Below are positions 9,610-21,049 of a stretch of DNA of 64,000 bases, piece after piece. The stretch covers positions 42,846 to 106,845 of the forward strand of contig JAPDRN010000116.1 of the NCBI GenBank assembly GCA_030247855.1, given 5' to 3'. The notes beneath the pieces are model-generated. The model saw only the letters and a list, made by a program, of their open reading frames with translations, ran no database searches and had not been told where the DNA came from. Position numbers and translations under genes: made by a program. Positions within the stretch are counted from its first letter, which is position 1. Each line of letters starts with the position of its first letter. This DNA comes from Knufia peltigerae. Lineage: Eukaryota > Ascomycota > Eurotiomycetes > Chaetothyriales > Trichomeriaceae.

Positions 9610-10204
9610 AGCCGGTTTGAATGGTCGAGTGGTTCGAGAGTCCGGGAAAGAGCGCAGGAGGAAGAGAAGGAGAGAACGACAATCGGGATGAGGCTGAAGA
9701 GCCAGGTTTTATGTTGGGCAGCGGCCAGGCAACCCGGGGGTTGACGGGTGGCGCACCTTGGGCCAACCAGACTTTTGAACCAGACTTGAGGCAGATGTGA
9801 TGGCCGACAAAAAAGTACCCTTGTGTCTGACAGAAATATTTTCTCGGTGCCCTCGACTTGACCACGTGAGGTCACGCTTTTGGCACCACGGGGTACGAGT
9901 ACTCCGTAGTAGTCTTTTTTCTTTTCCGGGGTTTCTGCGGCGCAGCACTCGGCCGGTGACTGACAAATGCATGCCAAGGACCGGGTCGGAGACACTCGTT
10001 TATCCGGAGGTACTGCGTAAGTCAGCTCGTACTCGTATAGACTCGCTTCACCTTCCCCACCACTTACCACTTACCATCCGGAGTCTACCCCTCACAGCCA
10101 GAGAGTCTGTACAGTAGTCCTCTGGCCATCACAGGTCTCCCCTCCTCTGGCATAGAATCCTCTGCGACCACCGAGTTTCTCCTCCTGCGCAACTTCTGAC
10201 AGTC

Positions 10205-10460
10205 AACAACAATTCTTGGCAAATGATATGATGTCACTGTCCACCACTTTTCTCTCATCTCATTGGTCAATAATGTCAATCATCCTAAATATCTTGGATG
10301 AAATGCGCAATCATCCAAAATATCTAGGATTATTGCGCACCACATCCTAGCTATCTAGAGTTGATCATTTGCAACTCCAAAATAGTTAGGATGTGCAAAT
10401 AATCAACTCACCATAGTAAGGACTCACCACCACAACACCCCAAATACCATTCAAAAGTCA
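10205..10460. repeat. AT-rich dispersed repeat module, copy 1
   Basis: Contains the shared landmarks ttcttggcaaat, ctcatctcattggtcaat, caaaatatctaggatt, ctatctagagttgatcattt, gttaggatgtgcaaataatc and a tail of accacaacacccc. Related copies lie at 17490-17760, 39780-40080, 51190-51480 and 57600-57860, and inverted at 48220-48370. Non-coding. Confidence 0.75.
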
Positions 10461-10743
10461 CTTTGGTCACCACGCAACGTTGTGGAGCGTCTTTGGCTTT
10501 TCCAACAATGCCAGTCATTCCGACTGAGCCCGGGGCTTGAGGATTGATTCTTTGGCCGAGAAGATCCTTTCGAAAGATGTTTTGTATGTCTTTACTCCGT
10601 AATGCAAGTCCTTCCGAATGGTATTTTGGGTGTGTCGTACAATTGTAATCCCAAGTCCCAACTATTTTGGATGTGTTGGTTTCAAAGCGCTGGGCCCATC
10701 TGCACTGCCTAAAGACACGAGGCTTCTGTTTCTTCGACTTTGG

Positions 10744-11429
10744 TCATCGATGAAGGCGGTCAGGATGGGCTGTCTTGTCTGTATTGACGGGGAAGACATC
10801 TCTTAATGTGTAACGCCAGTGGCTTCCTCCTTTTGCTTCGGGCAGGATGATCTCACACACCTTCAGACAATCAACATACATCTGTGGTGTCGGAACGATT
10901 CGTGGAGGAATATGACCGATCCGTCTCGTAACATCAAGTCGGCTGCGGTAGTCATTCAACTCGAACTTTGATGAAAGATTCGAGACGAGTAGGAATGAAT
11001 GTCAACCCCGAGTTGTTGAGGTCGTTGATTGCTTGATGGCACGAAGAGTAGAGAGGGAGTCCATCTTGCTCGACTTCAAGACGATCGACTGTCAGAAGGC
11101 CCCGTGCCACATATTCCCTGAACTGCAAGTGATCAGTCATCTAATCACGGTTCGATGATACGATGAACGGCGTTGCAGCTTAGCCAAACATCACGTACCG
11201 AGGCGTCTTTCTTGCTCATAACGTGGGCAACATCTGGTGCACCACCACCGCAATGCCAGCATCTCTCGCCATGACTGCGGTCCACAATGTTTGGCTTCGT
11301 CCTTCTCGAAAAGGGCAAAGTCGACGACGTGCTAGATTCGTTTGCACTTTCGATGTCACTCCACTTGCGTTGGCGACTTGAGCTCGACGTGCTTGTTTCA
11401 TTCCACGCTGGGACCGGCGGTGGCAACAT
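10744..11429 (-). pseudogene. HNH-nuclease-like gene, frameshifted
   Basis: Exon 1, 11429-11199, begins at an ATG and ends ...ERCWHCGGGAPDVAHVMSKKDAS. A 76-nt intron (11198-11123, donor GTACGT, acceptor TTGCAG) joins in frame to FREYVARGLLTVDRLE... from 11122. CWHC...PDVAHV followed by GLPLYSSCHQAINDLNN is the pattern of fungal HNH_2-type proteins (usual form C..C, PDICHV, LPLCPSCH..D). The first Cys of the second CxxC pair reads Tyr. After ...TRLESFI the frame gains one base near 10971-10975 and stops at 10952; dropping one base continues through NDYRSRLDV...GGSHWRYTLRDVF to about 10744. I therefore call a recently broken gene, or a single-base sequence error. HNH domains can cut DNA, but this fungal family has no assigned role that I know of. 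Confidence 0.6.
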
Positions 11430-12423
11430 TGCTGCCGTTGGAGGAGGGGAAGAGCGTCGCCTTCATGGCAAAACGTTGACGTTATCACCGCCCGCTTGCA
11501 AGATTGAAGACATCCGACTCGCTCGCTCATGATGGAAGAGATGTCACAGATGGACGTCGCTCAAGGTTGAGAGAGTAATGTAATAAAGGGGTCAAGGGTC
11601 AATAGATTGACGTTGAGGTTTAATGGTCTGAGAGATCGAGATAGGTGGTGGCTGAAGAGAACGACTCAGATCAGATATGGTTGAACGCGGTAACCACTTG
11701 TAATCCAATTGACATCTCTTCTCATTGCCTCGCTCAAAGCACATTTTCGTCAAACTTGGTTTGAATGTTTCATGAGAGATGAACTTTTCCATCACCAGGA
11801 AGTTTTGGTCACTTGCAGCCAAGTTGTGCCTGCCTCCAATCGTAACAGTCATTCAAGGAAGCTACACAAGATTGCGTAAGCTCGGGTTCAAAGCAGTATA
11901 CTTGTGTAAGCGTAAGTAGACTGCCGAGATAAGACTGCTAGGTGGGAGAATGCTTGTTTGTCAAGCGAATGAGTAGCATTTAGGTGTTATTATGCCCTGA
12001 GGTTTGTGTATTAGGACAAGGACGGCCTTTCCTGTCCTGTGTTTGGAAGTCGAAGAGGTCGCCGCTAGTTTCCGGAAGTCAAGATGTGGCCCACGCTGCA
12101 GGAGTTTCTTCGGATGGAGTCGACATTGTTTACTCCGTAATGTGCAAAGAGACGTATGAAGCTCTGTAAATTCTTGAACTCCAGGCGATTTACGAGTGGC
12201 TGGGAAAGCTGACAACTAGCAAGACTTAGGTTGTCTCGCCCCGTAATGATGACGGACACTCTTGGGGCTTGTTGTGTTCGTGGTCGTTGTTGTTGCTGCT
12301 ACCGCTGCGTATCGTAGTTGAATCGTTCTTCGCCTTGCATGTAAAGCGCCTGTAAGCTTTAGGATCATGCCGCATCATCATGGGGTCGGGGGAGTTGAAG
12401 GCAGAGTGATGCGAGGTTGTAGT

Positions 12424-12930
12424 GGTCTGCAATGAGATTGATCTCACTGATGCCGAGGATGACTTGTGGCAAGGATCTGTAAAATTAAGAAACAGGTTGG
12501 CGAGGTTGATGAGGTCGGAGGTCGGGGTGGCACATCAAGGTTTCTCCCAACTCTTCCATGCCACTGAAGTGTACAGTGTTTGATCTGCCTGCGGCGTCTC
12601 CCTACGCGAGATGAGCACCCACCGCTCACGGAGTTGGTTATAGTAGTCTGCAGTGAGAGTGGTCCCACTGATGCCGAGGATGAGTTGTGGCAAAGAAAGG
12701 TCTGTAAAAGCGGAGACAGGCTGGCGAGGTTGGCGAGGTCGAGGTGACGCATCAAGATTTCGGACATGGCAGTCTCGAAGTCTCGCCAACTTCCTGTTGC
12801 GTCCATGAGCCCCCATCACTCACAGAGTTGGTTGTAGTAGTCTGCAGTGAGAGTGGTCTCACTGATGCCGGGGATGAGTTGTGGCAAAGGTTTGTAAAAG
12901 CGGAGACAGGTTGGCGAGATCGGTGAGGTT
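12424..12930. repeat. ~190-bp tandem repeat, three units
   Basis: Units near 12424, 12640 and 12830 share gtctgcagtgaga, tctcactgatgccg, ggatga(g/c)ttgtggcaa, tctgtaaaa and gacaggttggcgag. Non-coding as far as I can see. Confidence 0.8.
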
Positions 12931-12944
12931 AGGGTCAGCCGATG

Positions 12945-13300
12945 CAGTAAAGTCATTGTTCGTTGTTATTGTGTGTGCGTGTGTGTGTATGGGGCAAGCT
13001 GTGCAAGGGTGAAGAGTGATGCAATTTTGAGGCAGCAGCAAAGTGATTGTTCGTTGTGATAGTCATATGTGTGACAGACTGCGCCCTTTTGAAGGGTGAG
13101 TTCAGAGTAATACGATCTTGAAGAGGCTGCAGCACCAAAGAAATTGTTTGTTGTGGTAGTTGTGTGTGTGTATGATAGACTGTGCTCTCCTGAAGAAAGA
13201 AGAGTGATACAGTTCTGAGGATGCCGCCGTAGGAAGGTGATTGTTCGTTGTAGTAGGTAGTTGTGTTTGTGTGTGGCAGACTGCGCCCTTTAAGAGTCGG
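12945..13300. repeat. ~90-110-bp tandem repeat, four units
   Basis: Units carry gattgttcgttgt, a tgtgtgtg run, gacagactg(c/t)gc, ctttgaag and gagtgatac/gagtaatac. They follow the ~190-bp array directly, so two different tandem families abut. Confidence 0.75.
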
Positions 13301-13369
13301 TCAGAACTCCCAAACTCTAAAAACTCCAAGGCGATAAATGCCCAAAGCTTGAGAAAGAGAGAAGATTGT

Positions 13370-13630
13370 GTTTTTTTTGCCTGCGCTGATTCGCATGTCC
13401 GTCTGTGTATGATCTAGTCCTCTTTCTTGCTTGCCTCTTTGGTATTTCCTTTTCATGGCAACAAATGTAGAACTCGGAATGCTTTGCCTGCGCTGATTGT
13501 GTGTATGTGTGTGTATGATCTGATCCTCTCTCTTGCTTTTGTATATGATCTGGTTCTGTCCCTTTCTCGTGTGTATGATCAGGTCCTGTCTCTGGCTTGC
13601 CTCTTTGGTATTGTTTTTTCATGACAACAG
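13370..13630 (+). repeat. Tandem repeat with TATGATCTG..CCTCTCTCTTGC
   Basis: Repeated words are tgcctgcgctgatt, gtgtatgatctgatcctctc, ttgcttgcctctttggtatt and ttttcatggcaac. The reverse complement of the same family forms the block at 30690-31210. Confidence 0.75.
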
Positions 13631-14164
13631 ACAATGTCGTCAAGAGATGACTCTTCATGAGGTGGAGGTATGAGAGCGATGCGAAGCAACATCTCCGCCT
13701 CCTAGACTTTCAAGGATCGTCTTGGTCTTCGCCTCGCTTCTCTCCTAATCACAATTAGTAACTTGGCGGGACATGTCTAGACGTTTCATGGGGTTGTAAA
13801 GATTCTTTGGCCGTAAGGGGAGGTATGCAAAAGCAATTGTCAACAGAACTTACCGCAGAAAAAGGCTTTCCACCGTATCAACAACCATGGAGTCAGTACC
13901 GACGTCCTCAGTCAACATTTCTCCATCGATGATAGTTCGGCGGTGACAGTAATGCCAGGGCGGTGGGCGAATTGATCTCGAATTCATTTTGGATAGTCTG
14001 AGGAGTGACGTCCTTAGAAATAGTATTCCCAAGACTGTCAGCCGCTTTGTTGATTTGCTCAAACCCTTGACAATATTTCAGGCATCCATGGCCAATCCTT
14101 CGTCTCGTTTTGCTGCTAGTCGGGCATGTGGGAGATTGATAAGGTTGTCGGTGAGACAGACAAA

Positions 14165-14256
14165 AGAGCCGAAAGCTTGGTCAAACTTGTTAACAGAGTA
14201 AGTAGAAGTCGTAACAAGGTCTTCGTAGGTGAACCTGCAGAGGGCTCATTACTGAG
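14165..14256 (+). rRNA. Fragment of 18S rRNA 3' end running into ITS1
   Basis: agagccgaaagcttggtcaa, agtcgtaacaaggtcttcg and taggtgaacctgca followed by tcattactgag align along their length with the universal 3' end of fungal 18S rRNA and the first ITS1 bases. That region normally reads GTAACAAGGTTTCCGTAGG, TGAACCTGCGGAAGGATC, then ATTA. Several substitutions and small indels (gttaacagagtaag in place of the usual GTCATTTAGAGGAAG) show it is a decayed copy. No 5.8S or 28S follows; 18S proper would end near 14251. The neighbours are repeats, so this is a non-functional insertion. Confidence 0.8.
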
Positions 14257-14257
14257 G

Positions 14258-14330
14258 TAGGGCCCGCAAAAGGGTCCGCATATAAAGGTCCGCATCAAGG
14301 TCCGCAAAAGGGTCCGCGTACGGGCTCGGC
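14258..14330. repeat. AAAGGTCCGCAT short tandem repeat
   Basis: Five degenerate 12-14-bp units (gcccgcaaaagg, gtccgcatataaag, gtccgcatcaag, gtccgcaaaagg, gtccgcgtac) directly abut the 18S/ITS1 fragment. Confidence 0.8.
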
Positions 14331-14699
14331 GTCTCAATCCATTGTTCATGTACCATTAATGTCATCAATCCGCTCTTTTCTTGAATCACCACAAAAGATT
14401 TCAGAAGCCAACTTGGTCTTCTTCTTATCTTCTGGAAGGCGACTACAAAGATCGCTCTCTGTCAATATCACTTGCCCGGCGAGACTGCTGTGAGAATCGG
14501 TGTTTGTGAAATTGTCTTTTGTCGTGCTTCTGAGCATGACATTTCATATGCCGAAAAAAGGACATCGCTGCAGGATCGGTTAGAACGACGATACCGGACA
14601 GGGGAAACAGCATCAGAAACAGAAGTACTTGCCTGCGAGAGAAAGCCTCGTCACAGATAGTGGGTACACTATCTCCATGCACCGTTCTCACCATATCCT

Positions 14700-16050
14700 G
14701 CTGGTAGGCCATCTCCATCGGCCAATTCGTCATACAAGAGGAAGATATGGCTGAATTCGTCGAGGTTCATTTCGTCATATGACGGCCGTCTTTGCATTGG
14801 GCCTGGTCGGTGAGAAAAGCTGTTTGGAGGACGCCATCTCCATCGGCCATTTGATTATGCAAGAGGACAATATGGCTGAATCATCTCAAGACTGAGGTTG
14901 CCGTCTCGGATATCCCTGAAGGACCTTCGACATGAACAACACAACCACAGACTCTCGCAGCCTCCTGATTTACGTACCTATCATCTCACATCTCTTGTTC
15001 CCCCCCTTGCGCATGCATGCCCGTCCGTTGGTCGGGATGAGGCAGAGGAGGTCGACTCCAACTCTCTCCAGGACGGTTGTCAATGTACAGGGAGAAGAAT
15101 CGAGTGGTTTCTTCCGATCTCCAAGTCTCGAGTGCCGAACGCAACACGAGATCGTTGGGAATCTTTGTGTCATCACCATCTTCAAAGACGAACACCAACC
15201 CCGGTGACTCACTATAGCCAATGCTCTTCAGTATCGTGACGGTGCCCTGGGCCGTCATTTGCGAGGCTTGTTTCGTCAAACGATGGCCGTCTTTGCACCG
15301 GGCCAGCTCGATGAGCAAAGCTGTTTGGAGGACGCCATCCGCATCAGGCATTTCATCAAACAAGAGGACGACATGACTGAATTCGTCCAGGTTGTTCTCG
15401 TCCAGCCCTTTAGACTTGTCACGAGTATGTGTTTGAAGTGATCGAATTCGATACGGAGGAGGGTGTTTCAGGAAGAAATTGATGCCGCAGCGCAGTTTTG
15501 TTTACGCGCAGGCCGAGGCAGCAGGTAGTTTCCAATAGGATCAAGTGCAAGAACCAAGGCAGTCCCAGTCACATGATCAGGACTCACCAGCAGGTCTACG
15601 GGTACTTGTTGCAGCCAAATTATCTGTGGATTATTGCGCACCAGGACTTGCAACCAGCAACACCCAAAGCACCCTTCGAAAGGACTTACACTCAACACAT
15701 ACCAAAGTAACACTTTTAAGATACCTCTCAGATAGATTTAGTTATATTTTCTTACGTCTCACAATTGACTACTTGTACAAGAAGGATTCAAACCCCAAGG
15801 AGCCACCAACGTTGCTCGGTGATGGCATGGAAACCTTGCTGACGCTTCGAAAGGTCAAGTTGGTCAGCATCCTTGAGACTATCCCTGTGAAATTGATCTC
15901 GAGATCACGGCCATTGGCAGAGAAGGACAGCGCAGTGGTGACATTCTTGAGGTCGTTAACCTTCCGGCAAATGAACGCCAGGGTCCAGGGAGGTCGCGGA
16001 CCTCGTGAGAGGCACCATGGTACATAAAAGGCCATCTCTCTTATCAAGGG
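14700..16050 (-). pseudogene. Family X, copy A (unrecognised gene, decayed)
   Basis: Reading the minus strand from 16050, coherent segments appear in this order: WTLAFICRKVNDLKNVTTAL and SANGRDLEINF (about 15990-15890); LKGLDENNLDEFSHVVLLFD and EMPDADGVLQTALL (about 15410-15320); then MTAQGTVTILKSIGYSESPG and LVFVFEDGDDTKIPNDLVL through FFSLYIDNRPGES (about 15270-15060). Between 14840 and 14700 a related segment repeats (FLTDQAQCKDGRHM, YDELADGDGLPAGYGENG). The frame is broken by stops, shifts and an LTR-like insertion near 15440-15600. Similar segments in similar order occur at 23.6-24.1 kb and 38.6-38.0 kb, so a real multi-copy gene family lies behind them. I do not recognise the family and infer no function. 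Confidence 0.55.
15440..15600 (+). repeat. LTR-like 160-bp repeat, copy 2
   Basis: gaattcgatacggaggaggg, gccgcagcgcagttttg, cgcgcaggccgaggc, aataggat and cacatgatcaggactc match the consensus in the opposite orientation to copy 1. It is followed by a fragment of the AT-rich module (to about 15720). Confidence 0.65.
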
Positions 16051-16059
16051 GCGAATCCC

Positions 16060-16660
16060 GATCTGTACTTTTCGTCAACATCCCAAACTCATTTGAGCGA
16101 GGTATTTCTGGAGTTGTTGATTGGGCTCGTTCTCGTGGTAGCAGTCTCCTTGGTGGAGGGGAAAGTGTTCCCTTGAGTCGAAAGAGGGTTTCATTTTCCG
16201 GCTGCCCTGTGGGAGGAGTCCGTCGTTGTGTTCATGCAGTTTGCATGGACGAAGGACCTCTTTATCAAGGGGTGTCACCAGACCAACATCGCCATGTGCG
16301 ATGGCTAGAGAGGTGACACCTGTTCAACTGAAGTGTTCAGGTAGGCGCCGGGGGCAGGGCAGACTGTCCTCGTTGTCTCTGCTTCGTGACCTGGTGCAAA
16401 CCGGCTTGCAGTCGTTGCCGATAGTGCCTCGGTGACGAACGTCCTCGTCATCGCTATTGTACCATGCCGATACGCAGATGGCAACCATTTGCTTCACTTC
16501 TCGGTGCTGCCCCCTGCGTGGCAGTTGTGTCGTTGTGGATTCCACCTGTACCATCCAGTCAGTCTTTTCCCAAAGAATCTGGAACGAGGGCGGTGCCTCT
16601 GGGATGATCAAACCTTTGTCAGGGTAAATGATCCAATTCTCAGGATGTCTTAGGACGAGA
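16060..16660. repeat. Repeat shared with 36.43-36.85 kb
   Basis: The words ccgtcgttgtgttcatgcag, gcatggacgaaggacctctt and cagggcagactgt recur in the same order at 36670-36850. Further right, gacgaacgtcctcgtcatcg, read on the minus strand as DDEDVRHRGT, belongs to the N-terminal segment of family X. This is probably the 5' part of copy A and its flank. Confidence 0.5.
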
Positions 16661-17156
16661 CCTGGGTCGGAAATTCTAGTTCTGGCTCCAGGGTCGTCTG
16701 CCGGGTAAAGATCGACTGCCGGAAGAATTCCTTAAGTCTCCGTCCTGTTAAAGGCTTCGCACCCGGGAAAGGTGCATGGCTGCTCAAAAATCATTAGAAA
16801 CGTCTTCAAGCACACAGAACGAGGAGATAACATACATCGAGGACATCATCGGGGTGATGATGGCTAGCGTAGGCAGCAGTACTACTGTGGGTGAGACTGT
16901 CATGCATGGGTCAGCATTGAGACTCCCAAGAACGAGGTCCAACATGTGTGTGTGCCGAGTGGTGAGACTGACCGTGCTTCGCCGCCTTGTGGTAAGCTTC
17001 TTTGGCTTTACCAATAAGGCCAGTGATGATGATGAAGGATCTTCCTGGCAAACGAGAAGACTGTTGAAGGCGGGCACTTGATTCCCAAACGTGAGGCTTG
17101 ATGATTAGACTCTTTGAAGTCAGAAGGGGCTTGCAACGAAGATTATATAGAAAAAT

Positions 17157-17312
17157 TGTCAGGATGGCTGATCATTGACCAGTGCTGCCTGTTTGTTGCA
17201 CTAGTCCTATTCGGGAACTGCCTTCTGCGCCGGCCGCGAAAACAAAACTGCGCTTCGGCCTCAACAACACCTAATTAGTCTAGCCCTCAGATACCTCAAA
17301 AGTATCATTTGT
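17157..17312 (-). repeat. LTR-like 160-bp repeat, copy 3
   Basis: TGTCAGGATGGCTGATCATT, then gtgctgcctgtttgttgcac, tagtcctattcgggaa, ctgcgcttcggcctcaac and acctaattagtc. The right end is degraded. Confidence 0.7.
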
Positions 17313-17489
17313 TGTTATATGATGAAATGACAGCCAACGTAATTAGCTTAGGCTCAGAGATAATATTGGAGGATAAGGTGGAGGTTCTCCGTGTAATTCG
17401 AACTTAGCCTGCTTGATACCACTCATAAATGACATCATCCTTCTCTGACACTTCTGGCACTTCTGGCATTTCTTCTTCTTCTGGCGACA

Positions 17490-17770
17490 AGAAGTTGAGA
17501 ATAATTCTTGGCGATAATTTTCGTTGACTAATCTTGTGCTCTGTCCCCATCTGATTGATTTATTAATGTCATTCATCCTGAGTTTTCTCCAAATTACCTC
17601 AGGGTTACAAATAATCCACTCAAGATAGTTTTGAGGTTACAAATAATCAACTCAAGATTCCATTCGGAAGGGCTTGCAACCACAACACTCAAAATTACGC
17701 TTCAGAAAGGACTTGTAATTATTATTGCGCTACACACCTAAAATAATCAAAACCTTTACATCATGAAGTA
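17490..17770. repeat. AT-rich dispersed repeat module, copy 2
   Basis: ttcttggcgataattttcgt, atctgattgatttat, aatgtcattcatcctgag, gttacaaataatc..ctcaag, tgcaaccacaacactcaaaa and ggacttgtaattattattgc. It lies next to LTR-like copy 3, the same pairing as at 39.5-40.2, 51 and 57.6-57.9 kb. Confidence 0.7.
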
Positions 17771-17794
17771 ACATACGGAGTAGTTCATGACGTT

Positions 17795-18420
17795 ATCCCT
17801 CGGCTCGTCTGACAAGTTGCCTGAATACGAGCGATCTCTGTACAGCTGTCATGCCGCTGGTCAACTGGCTGGAATCAGAATTGACGTAAACTGCAAATAA
17901 AGCAACAAGAAATGACCATGAGAAGAGATGGCGGTGAATATGATTGTCTTCCAAATGGCTTTTCTCACTATCTAGACCCGATGCAAAGACGGCCGTCATA
18001 TGACGAGATGAACCTCCTTTTGGAACTTCGCCCATGCCGTCTCTTTCATAGCCCTAATCAGGCATGCATGATGATTCCACACGCCGCAGCCAACCTTTAG
18101 GCGTTGATACATCTCCGTATTGGGGTCACCATAACCACCGCAGATACAAAATCGTCTTAGTTTGCTCAAGGCATTGTCGCCCTTTTGTTTCATATCGTAT
18201 GTCTGTGTCCAGTATCGCTCCAACAGAAGCTTCTTGTTCGAGTCGTCATTTTGATCCCAGTGGCTGACCTCGACCAGCGAGGAGATGGTTTGTGCCTCGA
18301 CAATGTCCACATGATTGCTCAGGACCAATTCGTTCTTTGGGTATGTCAGAAGGGGCGGTCGCTCCGTCCGTGAAACCAGGTGGTCTCTGTACAGCTGTTA
18401 GTCATGCCACTGATTGACTG
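17795..18420. pseudogene. Family X fragments, scrambled
   Basis: The words ctgtacagctgtcatgccgc, gactggctggaatcagaatt, aatgaccatgagaagagatg and tgcaaagacggccgtcatat recur at 22000-22160 and 21930-22010. In translation they include pieces of the MKQQEMAMRRGGDG and QCKDGRHMTR segments. Orientation changes within the block and no full frame survives. Confidence 0.45.
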
Positions 18421-18500
18421 GTTGGAATCAGAATTCGTAGCTGGCCTTGAACTTGGGCGAGAAGTTCGACGACGATGTATCGTTTTGTCAGGATCTTCAT

Positions 18501-18648
18501 TGTCATGACTATGCGTTTGAAATGATAGAATTCAGTACGAAGGAGGGCTGAACTTGGTGTTGTGAGGCCGCAGCGCAGTTGTTGTGGGGTGGTGGGCGCA
18601 GGCCGAGGCATCCCGAATGGGACTGGTGCAATGATCATGAATGCGGTT
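18501..18648 (+). repeat. LTR-like 160-bp repeat, copy 4
   Basis: tgtcatgactatgcgtttga, gatagaattcagtacgaagg, agggctgaac, gaggccgcagcgcagttg and gggcgcaggccgaggc match the consensus. The 3' end is degraded (caatgatcatgaatg). Confidence 0.7.
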
Positions 18649-19379
18649 TGTAGCGGCGCGAAGAGAATTGAATTGACTGACTATGAGTGAGTGAGGAATG
18701 GCCGCTACATATGCGTAAAAGTATGCAAGCAAATGCAGCGGTCGGAAATAGGTGACACTGACCCCTCACGCTAGAATCACAGAGAAATATAATCAATGTA
18801 AGTTGTTGGACAATAAATTGGGGGGTGGTTGGTTGACCATTGCTGTTGTACTCGGTAGCTACCAGTAGTCAGACTCAACACATCCACAACAATTGAGATT
18901 ACTTGGTAGAACGTCCAAAATAGTTAGGACTCGCACTCAACACTTTCAAAATACCATTGGGAAGGACTTGCAACCATAACATACAAAATAACTAGGCCTT
19001 GCTCCAGATTTGTGACTTTTGCCGTTGGTGCCTCGCCGATGTGTGCTCGCAATGATGATATCATTCCCAAAGAGAAAGACCTTGCGCGGCGAGATTGATA
19101 AATGTCTGGGACAATGAGAACGGCTGTGCTGAGACGGGCATACAGAAACTTTAATTGAGAATTCCAGTTTGCAAAACATGTAAATTTCATCGCAAGCGTG
19201 AGACTGCCTCATCTGGCCGCAAGGATAAGTGAAGGGATTGTCTCAAAGCGATACAATCATTGTTGGAAAGCGTTTGTCTCGCAACAGCAAACGCCGATCC
19301 TGTCACCCATGTCCGCAACGCTGATCCTGTCACCCATCTCCCCATCGTTTGATGCACCTCCAACAACTTGTTGCCTATG

Positions 19380-19402
19380 TATATATATAAAAATATATAT
19401 AT
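19380..19402. repeat. AT-rich microsatellite
   Basis: tatatatataaaaatatata. Confidence 0.9.
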
Positions 19403-19889
19403 GCCAGACTGAAAACCCCTTTTTCATGCATAAATCAAGTCCAAGGAACTGCAACTATCGCAAAGATCGCAAATCCCCCGACGAGGGATGTCGACCTCAT
19501 TTGATTTATATATATACATATTCCGCGCCAGGAACCCAGATTGTTGAGATCTAAGATCGCCGGCACTAAGTTCATGGGGAAGAGATCGACTTGGAACCAT
19601 TCCTGGTCATCCGTCTTGTGATTGCTCCTCTTAACAGAGTTTGCAGAGACGGAAGGTGGCCCTTTCCCCCCTCTTGGCTTGTTGTCTTCTACTTGCTTTG
19701 CTTTCGTGGACTTCCCTCCCTTCTTCCTCTGTGTGACGATACATTGGAATGTCCACGTTCGATTGCTTCAATTAAGCAACAAGGGCTTCTTACATATTCA
19801 AAGGTTTGAGGATAGGTCAAGGTCATTCCAACCCCCAAGCTTCTCTACGAGAAATCATTCGCTAACCTTCACTCAAGAAGCGAATACAA

Positions 19890-20750
19890 TGACAATGTTG
19901 CACCATGTCAACACGGTCAACAAGGACCGCCCGGTCAACAAGGACCGCCCGGTCAACTCGATGGCTCCTGTCGAGAAGTACTACCAAATACGTCTCAGAG
20001 TCCGCTGTATTCGAGATCATTTGGGATGAGGATGCATATGGTTCTCTGCAGTTGCTCCCGTGGCCGCAGTGCAACCTCCCCCACGGACCATCTCACTGTC
20101 GAGTCCTCTGCCCCCTCGACCACCGAACGGTTCTGCTGGGAAAAGAAAAGCTTTGACACCTGTGGTCCTCTGAGTGGTATCTATAGGGCAACACTCTGGG
20201 AGTTCCGTTATCGCTCTGAATTCTATGGCTCAGATGCAATTCTGTATGTTGGCAAGAGCTACAACATTCCTGATCAACAGGCCAGAGCCAGGCTCAGTGC
20301 TGTAACTGAGCAGCCCGACCTTCAGAGCCTCGAGGCTGCGTCTGCCATTCCTACAGACTCCGAACGTAACAGTCAGTTCATTATCGGCGAACACTGTGAA
20401 CAGCAACCAGACCAGACCAATGTATCTGGTCAGGAAGTCAATCAATGCCAGTGTCACCGACATGACGATTCATGACTATCAACGGAAGAATCTTCTGGAT
20501 CGCCATATCGAGTGCCTGGGTCTGGGCGGAGAGCCTGATACCCCTTTGACATCCTGCGATGAGTTAGATCAAGAGTTGGATCAACTCGACGAAGCTTGTT
20601 CTGACAAAACAAGGGACAAGAAGAAGACACCGACAATCCCATCGAACTCAGCTGTCAGACAAACAACATCTGGCTCCTGCCAACCGTCGAGTCTTACCAG
20701 CTCCGAAAAACGCAGGCTGATGACGCGGAGCAAAGCCAAAAAAGTGTGAT
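19890..20750 (+). pseudogene. Unrecognised gene remnant, duplicated at 21.05 kb
   Basis: Two overlapping plus-strand frames read coherently. One, to 20475, includes LWEFRYRSEFYGSDAILYVG and NSQFIIGEHCEQQPDQTN. The other, about 20470-20749, is hydrophilic (DELDQELDQLDEACSDKTRD ... TSSEKRRLMTRSKAKKV) and ends at a stop at 20747. A one-base shift near 20430-20480 separates them. The upstream part (caccatgtcaacacggtcaa, ggaccgcccggtcaa, cccgtggccgcagtgc) recurs at 21055-21180, so the 5' part was duplicated about 1.1 kb away. No domain is recognised; the Lys/Arg-rich tail could be a nuclear-localisation signal. Confidence 0.35.
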
Positions 20751-21049
20751 TAAGCCAACGTCACACGACAGAAGAAGGCATGGTACTCAGTACTGATGCC
20801 TTCTATATATATGTACCAAGTGGTCAACAAAAACGCGAGAGAATGGCTGATGCCTCGACGACTCTTCGCTAGTATGGATGCAAGAATGATTCAGACCTTC
20901 CCTTGAACAAGTTCAAGATCAGGCGGCATTCTGACATATGAGCGAGCGTAACGGAGTCGATCAAACACTTGCACAATCACGACATTGATTCAAAGGTCAC
21001 GGTCGGTTCCCAAATTGGAAGTGATTGTAGAATCCCGAGCAAACCAGAT

